Assembly (NCBI RefSeq): GCF_047654785.1
Contig: NZ_JASGKQ010000003.1
Coordinates: 1,302,001-1,366,000, forward strand
Length of the DNA stretch: 64,000 bases
Direction: 5' to 3'
Origin: Pelomonas sp047654785
GTDB lineage: Bacteria; Pseudomonadota; Gammaproteobacteria; Burkholderiales; Burkholderiaceae_C
The notes beneath the pieces are model-generated. The model made no database searches and was not told the origin of the DNA. It was given only the letters and a program-made list of their open reading frames with translations. This document shows, one piece after another, positions 51,176 to 58,312 of this stretch. The translations under genes and the position numbers were made by a program. The number at the start of each line of letters is the position of its first letter. Position 1 is the stretch's first letter.

Positions 51176-51580
51176 ATGCTAGGGGGAAATCTGGCCGGAA
51201 GAATGCCAGCGCTATCGGTGCTTTTGGCGGATCACGGAGGCATGAGCGCCGCGCGCCTGGCGGCCAATTTCAGGACTTCCAAGTCCACCGCGCATCGCTG
51301 GATAGCAGCCGACCGGGCGCCGGTCGCCGTGCTGCTGGCCTTATGGCTGTCGGCGCCTTCGTTCGGGTGGCGCACGGCACGCGCCGAGGTCATAGAGGCC
51401 GAGAACCTGGCCGCGCTGCATGCCGGCCACGCGCGGGCGCTTGGCGATGAACTGGAGCGCCTACGCCGCGAGCTGGCGCGCGTGCTGGCCGCTGGCGACT
51501 TCGGAAGCGCCAACGCGCCGACCTGGCGGGAGACTGCCGGCGAGCTGATGGCCGCGCGCCGTACCTCGCTCAGGCGCTGA
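51176..51580 (+). CDS. Phage-type small protein with N-terminal HTH-like region
   Basis: The product is 134 residues. ATG 51176 has AGGGA 6 nt upstream; the frame is open upstream but that part is Cys-rich and reads through AT-rich control DNA. Residues about 20-45 (GGMSAARLAANFRTSKSTAHRWIAADRAP) look like a helix-turn-helix. A short hydrophobic patch and a coiled coil (about 80-110, ENLAALHAGHARALGDELERLRREL) follow. It may be a small phage regulator or accessory protein. The family is not recognised with certainty. It converges on vapC with an 11-bp overlap of the 3' ends. Confidence 0.55.
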   Translation: MLGGNLAGRMPALSVLLADHGGMSAARLAANFRTSKSTAHRWIAADRAPVAVLLALWLSAPSFGWRTARAEVIEAENLAALHAGHARALGDELERLRRELARVLAAGDFGSANAPTWRETAGELMAARRTSLRR

Positions 51581-51986
51581 ACAGCTCGACGCCGGCCGCG
51601 CGCGCGGCCGTCTTCAGGCCGCCGTCGAGCGTGGCGAGCTTGGCCCCCGTGGCGAGCGCCAGGGCCAGGTACACGGCGTCATACCCCTGCACGTGGCGGC
51701 GCACGGCGAAGCGGACCAACCCCGCGACGGTCGATGTTTGGTCGAGGTAGCGAACGCCGATCATGTCGATGGTTTCGCCGTACTCCGCCACCAATGCCTC
51801 ACCCCAGCGCTTTGCGCGGCCGGTCTTGAGCAGCCTGTAGCTGCACTCTTGCGCCATGAGCATGGGCGCGATCAACTCGATGCCATCCACGATCTTGGCT
51901 TCTGCGACTTCGGCTGCGTAGCGGTGAGCCGCGTCCGTGTCGTCCAGCACCCAGGCCAGCGCCACCGAGGCGTCAACGACGATCAC
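51570..51986 (-). CDS. vapC: PIN-domain toxin, VapC family
   Basis: The product is 138 residues, the usual size for VapC. It opens MIVVDASVALAW and keeps the four acidic residues of the PIN active site (Asp5, Glu47, Asp103, Asp121), so it should be a Mg2+-dependent ribonuclease. VapC toxins typically cut tRNA or rRNA and are held inactive by the antitoxin encoded just upstream. Its start lies inside the end of the antitoxin gene (14-bp overlap), the usual antitoxin-first order. The pair forms part of a small accessory island and may stabilise it. Confidence 0.85.
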   Translation of the reverse strand: MIVVDASVALAWVLDDTDAAHRYAAEVAEAKIVDGIELIAPMLMAQECSYRLLKTGRAKRWGEALVAEYGETIDMIGVRYLDQTSTVAGLVRFAVRRHVQGYDAVYLALALATGAKLATLDGGLKTAARAAGVELFSA

Positions 51987-52200
51987 GGTCTTCGCGCAGC
52001 TTTTCGACGATGGTCTTCTGACCCCTCTTCAGGGTCCGGCGCGGATGCTTGGCGTAGAACGCATCCAGCCTTGCGCCGATCTGCTCGCCACTCAGCCGAG
52101 GCGCGCTGCTCGCCACCTCATGAAAGCCGATGCCCTCGACCTCCACCAGTCCGATGGGCTTTTGCTCAGGCTTGCTCTTGGCGAACAGGACGCTTTTCAT
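51973..52200 (-). CDS. VapB-like antitoxin
   Basis: The product is 75 residues and lies directly upstream of vapC, with a 14-bp overlap. It begins MKSVLFAKSKPEQKPIG and ends in a basic, Lys/Arg-rich tail (HPRRTLKRGQKTIVEKLREDRDRR). I do not see a textbook AbrB or RHH fold, so the assignment rests on size, charge, overlap and position. It starts 13 bp after the stop of the 51-residue membrane gene, so the whole leftward set may be one transcript. Confidence 0.65.
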   Translation of the reverse strand: MKSVLFAKSKPEQKPIGLVEVEGIGFHEVASSAPRLSGEQIGARLDAFYAKHPRRTLKRGQKTIVEKLREDRDRR

Positions 52201-52213
52201 GCTGGCGATCTTC

Positions 52214-52369
52214 TCACATGGGTGCCGCGCCGTCCCACTGCCGCTTCATCCAGGCGCGCACGCTTGGCAACTGGCCGATGACGGCCGCCGCGATGAGCGC
52301 GCCGGCCAGCACGATGATGGCCTCGCGGCCGATTTCGGCCGGCTTGGGCACGTAGGCCGGCAGCTTCAT
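52214..52369 (-). CDS. 51-aa single-pass membrane protein of phage type
   Basis: The protein starts MKLPAYVPKPAEIGREAI. It has one transmembrane helix at about residues 17-32 (AIIVLAGALIAAAVIG) and a short basic C-terminus ending RQWDGAAPM. Its start codon overlaps the stop of the preceding 57-residue gene as ATGA, strong evidence that both tiny genes are real and translationally coupled. Tiny membrane proteins next to a holin suggest part of a phage lysis module. No family is assigned. Confidence 0.6.
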   Translation of the reverse strand: MKLPAYVPKPAEIGREAIIVLAGALIAAAVIGQLPSVRAWMKRQWDGAAPM

Positions 52370-52539
52370 CGCTCACGCTCCGCGAGCTTGGCGGCAATGC
52401 GCTCGATGGCGGCTTCCGTTCGGGCCTGGCTGGCTTCGATGGCGGCCACGCGGCCGGTGAGCGTGAGCGCGGTGCCGGCCCAGCCGATGACGGCGCCGGC
52501 TGCTGCGCCCGCTAGCGCCTTGACGATGGTGTCTTGCAT
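52366..52539 (-). CDS. 57-aa membrane-anchored coiled-coil protein, spanin-like topology
   Basis: The protein begins MQDTIVKALAGAAAGAVIGWAG. It has one N-terminal membrane helix at about residues 6-28 and then a predicted coiled coil (RVAAIEASQARTEAAIERIAAKLAERER). A single N-terminal helix followed by a coiled coil matches the topology of small phage spanins or XhlA-type helpers, but sequence alone does not prove it. It starts 5 bp after the holin stop and overlaps the next gene by 4 bp. Confidence 0.55.
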   Translation of the reverse strand: MQDTIVKALAGAAAGAVIGWAGTALTLTGRVAAIEASQARTEAAIERIAAKLAERER

Positions 52540-52544
52540 CCTGG

Positions 52545-52922
52545 TCACTTGCCGGACTTGCCGGCCTTGCCGGCGTAGAACAGCGTGCGGTCGCCGAACA
52601 GGTAGAAGCCGACGACGGCGGCGAAGTTGCTGCACGCCTCTGTCGCGCCCGTCGGCATGGTCAGCTCTTGCGCGGCCCAGGTGCCCAGCGCCACGGCGGC
52701 CACGAAGGGCCGCTGAAGGCGCACGATGGCATCCACCCAGGCCGGGCCGCCGCCCTTGTCCTGCATGGCCTGAAACAGCGCCGTGTCAGCTTGGCGCATG
52801 GTGAGCCAGTCGCCCACCGTTGTGGGCTTGAAGGTGTCGGGGCTGATGAAGCGCGCAACGAGCGCCTTGCCGGCCTCGACGGCGAGCGGGCCGAAGGCTG
52901 CGAGTGCTGTGATGGGGTCCAT
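52545..52922 (-). CDS. Holin-like protein, 3TM type
   Basis: The product is 125 residues. Hydrophobic segments lie near residues 2-23 (DPITALAAFGPLAVEAGKALVA), about 70-90 (FVAAVALGTWAAQEL) and about 98-113 (CSNFAAVVGFYLFGDR), with a charged C-terminal tail. The size and pattern fit the 3TM holins of phages and gene-transfer agents, which open the inner membrane for lysis. AAGGGC upstream of ATG 52922 is its likely ribosome binding site. The first 137 bp lie within the 3' end of the metallophosphoesterase frame, and two tiny membrane proteins follow. Confidence 0.6.
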   Translation of the reverse strand: MDPITALAAFGPLAVEAGKALVARFISPDTFKPTTVGDWLTMRQADTALFQAMQDKGGGPAWVDAIVRLQRPFVAAVALGTWAAQELTMPTGATEACSNFAAVVGFYLFGDRTLFYAGKAGKSGK

Positions 52923-54129
52923 GATGGTCAGCCCTTGAATGGGTGATGAGCTTGAGCTTGAACATGATCTCGCGCTTCTGGCTGTCGGCCAGGTTCCAGA
53001 ACCGGAAGACCAACCCCTTGGTGTTCGGGCTGCTCATGGCCACCTCCGCGGGCGTTGCGACGTGCACTGGTGCCGCGGGCGCGGCGGCGGCCGCCGGGGC
53101 GGGCTGGGCTTCGGCCGGACGGACGACGTGGGTGGCATGGCTGGGGAACAGGATGTCCTGGGTCCACACATCGTGCCCTTGTTTGGTGGTCACGGCGATG
53201 AACCGCTCAGGATTCTTCTGCAGCTGGCGCACACGCGCGCACACCCGCACCACGCGCTCCTTGCCGGTGCCGACCACCTCGATGTCGATGACGTTGTAGC
53301 CAGGCTTCCAGTCGGCTTCGTGACGCTCGGGGTTCACGGCGCCGGCGCTGAAGCGCATGTAGCCGTCGGTCGCGATGCAGCGCTGTCGGTGCTCATGGCC
53401 GAAGAACTGGAGCGGCGCTCGGTCATTCACGGCATCGTCTACCGCGTGCTCGTCCATGAACCACCGCGGGGGGTGGTGAGACATGACCAGGTTCAGCACG
53501 TCGGGCTCGGGGTCCAGCACCGTCTGCAGCGGGCTGAGATACAGGCGGCCGGGCTGGTCGTCGCGGTCTTCCAGGCCAGAAATCAGCGTCGAGGTGAGGC
53601 CGTGCAGCCGCAGGGTCACGCCGCCGCCGAGGTCGTCCAGGTTGTAGAACCAGTACGGCAGGGCCGGGCTGACAAAGCAACCCAGGGGAGAGGCGAAGGC
53701 GTTGTAGGCGGCCAAGGGCTTGAACAGCGCCGCGCCAGATTCGCTGTCCCTGAGCTGCGTGCGCAGCACGGTCTCGCGATGTAGATGCGGCGCCCTGGCG
53801 ATGGCAGCCTGGGCGTTCGAGATGACCGCAGACCCACGGCAGATGGACCGGTCGACGTCGTGGTTGCCTGGCACGACGTAGATCCGGTCGGGACGGCAGC
53901 CGGACGCGGCCGCCAGCTCCTTCAGCCAGGCGTCGGCCACGGCGAACTCAGCGGGGTGCCCCTTGAAGGCGATATCGCCGCTGACGAGGATGGCGTCCAC
54001 CGTCTTCTCGGCACACAGCTCCACGAGGTCAGCCTTCAAGCGCGTCCTGTACGGGCGCTCGGGGTCAGTCGGCAGGTCGAGGCAGTCGGGCTCTTTGAAG
54101 TGGATGTCGGAGAGATGCAGCAGTCGCAT
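52786..54129 (-). CDS. Calcineurin-like metallophosphoesterase with odd C-terminus
   Basis: The open frame is 447 codons. The metallophosphoesterase core is clear: HLSDIHF (residues 5-11), VSGDIAFKGH (Asp52), PGNHD (87-91), SHHPPRWF and FFGHEHRQR. All dimetal ligands seem present, so phosphodiesterase or phosphatase activity is expected. After about residue 290 an Ala/Pro linker leads to a short motif (FRFWNLADSQKREIMFKLKLIT) that resembles C-terminal helices of bacterial conflict proteins; that likeness is inference. The last 45 or so residues read through the holin gene in another frame and look like junk (Arg/His-rich), so the natural stop was probably lost when the holin module was joined. 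It could be a phage-borne defence or accessory gene. Confidence 0.8.
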   Translation of the reverse strand: MRLLHLSDIHFKEPDCLDLPTDPERPYRTRLKADLVELCAEKTVDAILVSGDIAFKGHPAEFAVADAWLKELAAASGCRPDRIYVVPGNHDVDRSICRGSAVISNAQAAIARAPHLHRETVLRTQLRDSESGAALFKPLAAYNAFASPLGCFVSPALPYWFYNLDDLGGGVTLRLHGLTSTLISGLEDRDDQPGRLYLSPLQTVLDPEPDVLNLVMSHHPPRWFMDEHAVDDAVNDRAPLQFFGHEHRQRCIATDGYMRFSAGAVNPERHEADWKPGYNVIDIEVVGTGKERVVRVCARVRQLQKNPERFIAVTTKQGHDVWTQDILFPSHATHVVRPAEAQPAPAAAAAPAAPVHVATPAEVAMSSPNTKGLVFRFWNLADSQKREIMFKLKLITHSRADHHGPHHSTRSLRPARRRGRQGARCALHQPRHLQAHNGGRLAHHAPS

Positions 54130-54628
54130 TCACAAATCGTAACGACACATTTGGGGGTGCCCGAGGGGAGGATTCCCAGGGCGTCCGCGCCGCTGGCACG
54201 TAGCGAGAGCGGGGGAGGGAATCCCGGCAAGCGCTACTCTGCGGCTCTGTCGCGATGTATCCAGAAGGGAATTTCTGATTTCCATAAAGCCGACAACGAG
54301 TTAGGCAACTTTTGGCGTGAAATCACATGAATCCCGGCCGACCCTCCATAAGCGATTTGGGCGACCCGCTGGCCGTCAATGACGCCACGTTGGCCGTCCA
54401 GTACGTTGCCGCGCTGAAGGCCGAGCTGGCACGCACCGAGCTCCGGCTGCAGCACGTTCTAGCTGTCGCGTTTCCCGTCCCGGGGGCATGCACTGGGTCG
54501 CCGGCCTCGCGCTGCCGCTGCTGCTGGGCCTGCACCTGCGCGCGGCGCGCCGGGGGCGGCCGCGCGCGACGGGGGACCGACGCGCCCGTCGGCCATCCAT
54601 CACACTGCGGCATCGGCACCGATGCAAA
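54130..54628. other. Gap without a confident gene upstream of fur
   Basis: About 500 bp lie between the metallophosphoesterase start and the Fur box. The part at 54240-54340 is less GC-rich than its surroundings, marking the island edge. A short plus-strand frame from ATG 54327 has a protein-like first 45 codons (MNPGRPSISDLGDPLAVND...), then loses coding character and becomes Cys/Arg-rich. A second frame, 54488-54631, reads MHWVAGLALPLLLGLHLRAA with a membrane-helix-like start. Both may be remnants of a gene broken by the island. No RNA gene was recognised. Confidence 0.35.
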
Positions 54629-54643
54629 TGAGAATTATTCGCT
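54629..54643 (+). promoter_or_regulatory. Candidate Fur box upstream of fur
   Basis: The 15-bp sequence TGAGAATTATTCGCT fits the 7-1-7 Fur inverted repeat at about 10 of 14 informative positions, with the left half (TGAGAAT) strong and the right half weak. It sits 72 bp before the Fur start codon within a local AT-rich patch, a promoter-like setting. Fur genes are often autoregulated through such sites. Confidence 0.6.
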
Positions 54644-54715
54644 TTATGATCGTCCGCGCCCCTGGCCGTGGACCCTGAGGTCACGGTACGTCCACCCGCC
54701 CTGCCCTGACCGCCC

Positions 54716-55159
54716 ATGACGCGCCACTTCACCGACCACATCGCCGACATCCACTCCTCCGGGCTGAAGGCGACCACGCCGCGCATCAAGATCCTGCGGG
54801 TGTTCCAGGAAGGCGAGCGCCGCCACTGGAGCGCCGAGGAGGTCTACCAGGCGCTGATGGCCGAGAACGCCGACATCGGCCTGGCCACCGTGTACCGCGT
54901 GCTGATGCAGTTCGTGCAGGCCGGGCTGCTGACGCGCACGCACTTCGAGACCGGCCGCTCGGTGTTCGAGCTGAACGAGGGCGAGCACCACGACCACCTT
55001 GTGTGCCTGCGCTGCGGCCGGGTCGAGGAGTTCTGCGACCCGGATATCGAGGCACGCCAGCAGGCCATCGCCGCGGAGCGCGGCTTCCGGCTGCAGGCGC
55101 ATGCGCTGGCGCTCTACGGGCTGTGCTCGCGCCCGGAGTGCCGCCCGCCGGGCAAGTGA
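54716..55159 (+). CDS. fur: Ferric uptake regulator, Fur family
   Basis: The product is 147 residues, normal for Fur. Residues about 1-85 form the winged-helix DNA-binding domain (KATTPRIKILRVFQ, HWSAEEVYQALM, GLATVYRVLMQFVQAGL). The C-terminal dimerisation and metal-binding domain holds HHDH (91-94), Cys97-x-x-Cys100 and a GRVEEF segment. Fur with Fe2+ represses iron-uptake genes. The short, Cys-containing C-terminus (CSRPECRPPGK) lacks the long His-rich tail of some Fur proteins, and a second Fur elsewhere in the genome cannot be excluded. A candidate Fur box lies upstream. The next gene, xthA, follows 58 bp later on the same strand. Confidence 0.9.
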   Translation: MTRHFTDHIADIHSSGLKATTPRIKILRVFQEGERRHWSAEEVYQALMAENADIGLATVYRVLMQFVQAGLLTRTHFETGRSVFELNEGEHHDHLVCLRCGRVEEFCDPDIEARQQAIAAERGFRLQAHALALYGLCSRPECRPPGK

Positions 55160-55217
55160 CGGGGGGCGCCGCGGCGCCGGCACAATGCCGGCCCGCGCTC
55201 CCCACCCGAGGCCTCCG

Positions 55218-55991
55218 ATGAAGCAGCAGTTCGCCACCTGGAACGTCAATTCCCTCGCCGTCCGCCTGCCGCAGGTGCTGGACTGGCTGGCCGCCCACCC
55301 GGTGGACGCGCTGGTGCTGCAGGAGACCAAGCTCACCGACGACAAGTTCCCCGCCCAGGAGATCGCGGCGGCCGGCTACCAGGTGCAGTGGTTCGGGCAG
55401 AAGACCTACAACGGCGTGGCCCTGATCAGCCGCGAGCCCGCCACCGACGTGGTGATGAACATCACTGGTTTCGCCGACGAGCAGGCGCGCGTCATCGCCG
55501 GCACCGTGAGCGGCGTGCGCGTCATCGGCGGCTACTTCCCCAACGGCCAGGCGCCGGACAGCGACAAGTTCGCCTACAAGATGGGCTGGCTCGCGGCCCT
55601 GCGCACCTGGCTGGCCGGCGAGCTGGCGCAGCACGAGCGGCTGGTGCTGATGGGCGACTTCAACATCGCGCCGGAGGACCGCGACGTGCACGACCCGGTG
55701 GCCTGGGCCGGGCAGATCCACTGCACGCCCGAGGAGCGCGAGCAGTTCCGCCAGCTCCTCGCGCTCGGGCTGACGGACGCCTTCCGCCTGTTCGAGCAGC
55801 CGCCCAAGAGCTGGAGCTGGTGGGACTACCGCAACCTCGCGTTCCGCAAGAACCAGGGCCTGCGCATCGACCACATCCTCGTCAGCCAGGCGCTGCGGGC
55901 CCGCGTGACGGCCTGCGAGATCGACAAGGCCCCGCGCCGCAACGAGCGGCCCAGCGACCACGCGCCCGTCGTCGTCACCCTCGACGGCTGA
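55218..55991 (+). CDS. xthA: Exodeoxyribonuclease III / AP endonuclease
   Basis: The product is 257 residues and hydrolyses DNA 3' ends and abasic sites in base-excision repair. It shows the full exonuclease III motif set: TWNVNSL (Asn9), LQETKL (Glu36), YNGVALISR, GDFNIAPEDRDVHDP, RIDHILVS and a closing SDHAPV with the catalytic His. Length and motifs fit a complete, active enzyme. The 58-bp gap after fur holds GCCGGC-ACAAT-GCCGGC (55176-55192), which could form a hairpin or include a weak CACAAT -10 element. Placing a repair nuclease next to Fur makes sense for oxidative stress, but shared control is inference. Confidence 0.93.
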   Translation: MKQQFATWNVNSLAVRLPQVLDWLAAHPVDALVLQETKLTDDKFPAQEIAAAGYQVQWFGQKTYNGVALISREPATDVVMNITGFADEQARVIAGTVSGVRVIGGYFPNGQAPDSDKFAYKMGWLAALRTWLAGELAQHERLVLMGDFNIAPEDRDVHDPVAWAGQIHCTPEEREQFRQLLALGLTDAFRLFEQPPKSWSWWDYRNLAFRKNQGLRIDHILVSQALRARVTACEIDKAPRRNERPSDHAPVVVTLDG

Positions 55992-56131
55992 GAAGGTGTG
56001 AGCCGCCGCCGGATTCGAGAGGAAAGTCACGCCCGGGCGCGGCGGCCGCGGGCGCCGGCCGCGCCGGCTTGCGCGAGATCAAGGGCGGGCGCCGCCCGGC
56101 CCCCCATGCTCGCGCGCCGGAGGATTCCGCC

Positions 56132-57733
56132 ATGCGCCTGCAACCCGTCACCCAACGCGAACACCCCTTCCCCGCCGGCCGCACGCTGGTGTCCACCACC
56201 GACCTGAAGGGCCGCATCCTGCATGCCAACGCGGTGTTCGTCGACACCAGCGGCTATGCGCTGGACGAACTGCTCGGCCAGCCGCACAACATCCTGCGCC
56301 ACCCGGACGTGCCGCAGGAGGCCTTCCGCGACCTGTGGGACACCATCCAGGCCGGGCGGCCCTGGTCCGGCGTCGTGAAGAACCGCCGCAAGAACGGCGA
56401 CCACTACTGGGTCATGGCCAACGTCACGCCGCTGCTGGACGGCGACCGGCCGGTGGCCTACCTGTCGGTGCGCTCGCAGCCGACGCGGGCGCAGATCGAG
56501 CAGGCCGAGCAGCTGTACGCGCTGATGCGGCAGGAGCAGGCATCGGGCCGCGCCGGGCACCGGCTGAACGGCGGCGCGCTGATCCGTCCGGGCCTGCCCG
56601 GCGCGCTGAGCCGGCTCGGGCGGCGGCTGCCCTGGCTGGCCGGCATGGCGGCGCCGCTGCTGTCGGCCGGCGTCGCCGCCGCGGCGCTCGTGCTGGCCGG
56701 CCCGTGGGCGGCGGCCGGGGCGGCCGTCGCCGCGGCGGCGGGCCTGGCGGCGCTGCGCCACCGGCGGCTGCAGGCCGCGCTGGCGCCCACGCTGGGCTTC
56801 GCGCGCGCGCTGGCCGCCGGCGACCTCTCCGCCGCGCTGCGGCCCAGCGGCCATGCGCTGACGCACGGGCTGGAGTCCGCGATGGCGCAGGTGGCGGTGA
56901 ACCTGTGCGCGATGGTGGTGGACACCCGCCACGACGTCGACCGCATCCGTGGCATCAGCGACGAGATCGCCCAGGGCAACCAGGACCTCGCCCGCCGCAC
57001 CGAGAGCCAGGCCGCCAGCCTGCAGCAGACGGCGGCCAGCATGGAGCAGATCGCCGCGACCGTGCGCGGCACGACCGGCGACACCGAAACCGCCACCGGC
57101 GTGGCCGGCCAGCTGCACGACGTGTCGCGGCGCAGCGCCGCCGTCGTGCATTCGGTGACCGACACCATGGGCGGCATCGCCGGGGCGTCCGGCCGCATCG
57201 GCGAGATCGTGCAGCTGATCGACAGCATCGCCTTCCAGACCAACCTGCTGGCGCTGAACGCGGCCGTCGAGGCGGCCCGCGCCGGCGAGCACGGCAAGGG
57301 CTTCGCCGTCGTCGCGGGCGAGGTGCGGGCGCTGGCGCAGCGCAGCTCGGCGGCGGCGCGCGAGGTCAAGTCGCTGATCGACGATTCCACGCAGCGCGTG
57401 CAGGCCGGCGAGGCGCAGACCCGCGCCGCACGCGAGAGCATCGACGCGACGCTGGCCCAGGTCGACGCCTTCCGGACGCTGATCGCCAACATCGACGACG
57501 GCGCCCATTCGCAGCTGCGCGGCGTCGCGGAGGTGCATGGCGCCATCCGCCGGCTCGACGGCATCACGCAGCAGAACGCCAGCCTCGTGGAGCAGCTCGC
57601 CCGCGCTGCGGCGCAGATGCGCGACGACACGGGCCAGGTGAGCGCCGCGCTGCGCATCTTCCGCCTCGCGGCGAACGAGACGCGCGCGCTGCCGGAGGCC
57701 GTGGCGCTGCGCCGGGCCGCCAGGCAGGCTTAA
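56132..57733 (+). CDS. PAS-containing methyl-accepting chemotaxis protein, Aer-like
   Basis: The product is 533 residues from ATG 56132, preceded by GGAGG (56119-56123) at 8-nt spacing. The N-terminal PAS domain (about 15-120) has Aer-like features (TTDLKGRILHANAVFVDTSGY, HPDVPQEAFRDLWDTI, GDHYWVMANVTPL). A hydrophobic hairpin (about 168-207) anchors it in the membrane with no periplasmic domain. The signalling domain (about 240-520) holds the highly conserved tip IAFQTNLLALNAAVEAARAG and flanking coiled coils. Like Aer it probably senses redox or oxygen through PAS-bound FAD and signals to CheA/CheW. Ligand identity is inference. The gene ends with a 4-bp overlap with the convergent 83-residue gene. 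Confidence 0.9.
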   Translation: MRLQPVTQREHPFPAGRTLVSTTDLKGRILHANAVFVDTSGYALDELLGQPHNILRHPDVPQEAFRDLWDTIQAGRPWSGVVKNRRKNGDHYWVMANVTPLLDGDRPVAYLSVRSQPTRAQIEQAEQLYALMRQEQASGRAGHRLNGGALIRPGLPGALSRLGRRLPWLAGMAAPLLSAGVAAAALVLAGPWAAAGAAVAAAAGLAALRHRRLQAALAPTLGFARALAAGDLSAALRPSGHALTHGLESAMAQVAVNLCAMVVDTRHDVDRIRGISDEIAQGNQDLARRTESQAASLQQTAASMEQIAATVRGTTGDTETATGVAGQLHDVSRRSAAVVHSVTDTMGGIAGASGRIGEIVQLIDSIAFQTNLLALNAAVEAARAGEHGKGFAVVAGEVRALAQRSSAAAREVKSLIDDSTQRVQAGEAQTRAARESIDATLAQVDAFRTLIANIDDGAHSQLRGVAEVHGAIRRLDGITQQNASLVEQLARAAAQMRDDTGQVSAALRIFRLAANETRALPEAVALRRAARQA

Positions 57734-57981
57734 GGGGTGTCGGGAGCGTCCGCGGGCCGGCGCAGGCCGTATTCCAGCAGCACGCGGTGCAGCTCCTCGG
57801 CGCGTTCGGCGCCGAGGTCGGCCCGCAGCCGGCTGGCCGGGGCGTTGCGCACCTGGCCGATCAGGTTGTAGCCCAGGGTCTTGGCGCGGGCGAGCGTGCG
57901 CTCGTTCAGGGCCAGGGCGTCGAGCGGCGCCTGGTCGGCCAGGCTGAGCAGCCGGGCATAGGTGTCGTGGGAGATGGGCAC
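57730..57981 (-). CDS. 83-aa protein resembling an orphan RNA polymerase alpha-CTD / HhH domain
   Basis: The small protein begins MPISHDTYARLLSLADQ. Its centre (residues about 18-75) reads LDALALNERTLARAKTLGYNLIGQVRN, then RADLGAERAEELHRVLLEYGL. This follows the helix order of the RpoA C-terminal domain or related helix-hairpin-helix folds (LxLSxRTxNxLKRAGIxTIGDL...LGxKSLEEIxxxLxxLGL). No N-terminal alpha domain is present. Free alpha-CTD-like proteins could bind DNA UP elements or regulators. It lies about 155 bp downstream of the 18-residue ORF on the same strand and might share its transcript from the lux-type box. The 4-bp tail overlap with the chemoreceptor is just within the stops. Confidence 0.55.
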   Translation of the reverse strand: MPISHDTYARLLSLADQAPLDALALNERTLARAKTLGYNLIGQVRNAPASRLRADLGAERAEELHRVLLEYGLRRPADAPDTP

Positions 57982-58136
57982 CTGGAGGCAGGGGCAACGC
58001 CGCAGCGGGTGGGGCGGACCGCAGCGAGGGCCCGCAGAGCGCGGCCCCGGCCCGCACGTCGAGGGCCGGGGTCAGGCGGCGGTCGACGTGGCGGGCCGGG
58101 GCGCGGTGCGGAACAGCGGCGGTCCCGCTCGGGGAT

Positions 58137-58193
58137 TCAGCCGCCCAGGCGGGGCAGGCCAAGGACTTCGCAGATCAGGTCGATGAGGGTCAT
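58137..58193 (-). CDS. Possible 18-aa peptide downstream of a lux-type box
   Basis: A tiny frame, MTLIDLICEVLGLPRLGG followed by TGA, has a good ribosome binding site (GGAG at 58200-58203, 6-nt spacing) and starts about 65 bp downstream of a lux-type box in the same direction. The peptide is amphipathic and has one Cys and a Pro. It could be a quorum-regulated peptide, a leader peptide or chance. The rest of 57982-58312 shows no other convincing coding sequence. Confidence 0.35.
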   Translation of the reverse strand: MTLIDLICEVLGLPRLGG

Positions 58194-58258
58194 GGGAGTC
58201 TCCATTGGGGGGCGGGGATTCGCTGGACCGAAATGTCCCTGTTTTCTTGCGCCTCGAA

Positions 58259-58278
58259 ACCTGGCAAGTCTTCCAGGG
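58259..58278 (-). promoter_or_regulatory. lux-type box 2, downstream of luxR
   Basis: The sequence ACCTGGCAAGTCTTCCAGGG fits the NNCTG-N10-CAGNN pattern of LuxR-family operators and is an imperfect palindrome. It shares 16 of 20 positions with the second box at 59042-59061. It lies 34 bp beyond the luxR stop, so a LuxR dimer here would most naturally activate leftward transcription of the 18-residue ORF. A class II site centred at -42.5 would put the start near 58226, with GACATT as a rough -10. Confidence 0.6.
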
Positions 58279-58312
58279 AGGGACTACCCGCAGTCACCTC
58301 GCCGCCGTCACC

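Noticed and set aside
54327..54719. Open frame of 130 codons just before fur
   Set aside because: Only the first 45 or so codons look protein-like; the rest is Cys/Arg-rich and crosses the Fur box, so it was treated as a possible remnant and not called as a gene.
56027..58162. Minus-strand frame opposite the chemoreceptor
   Set aside because: The plus strand has an unmistakable PAS-MCP protein with a good ribosome binding site; the antisense frame is Arg/Ala/His-rich shadow.
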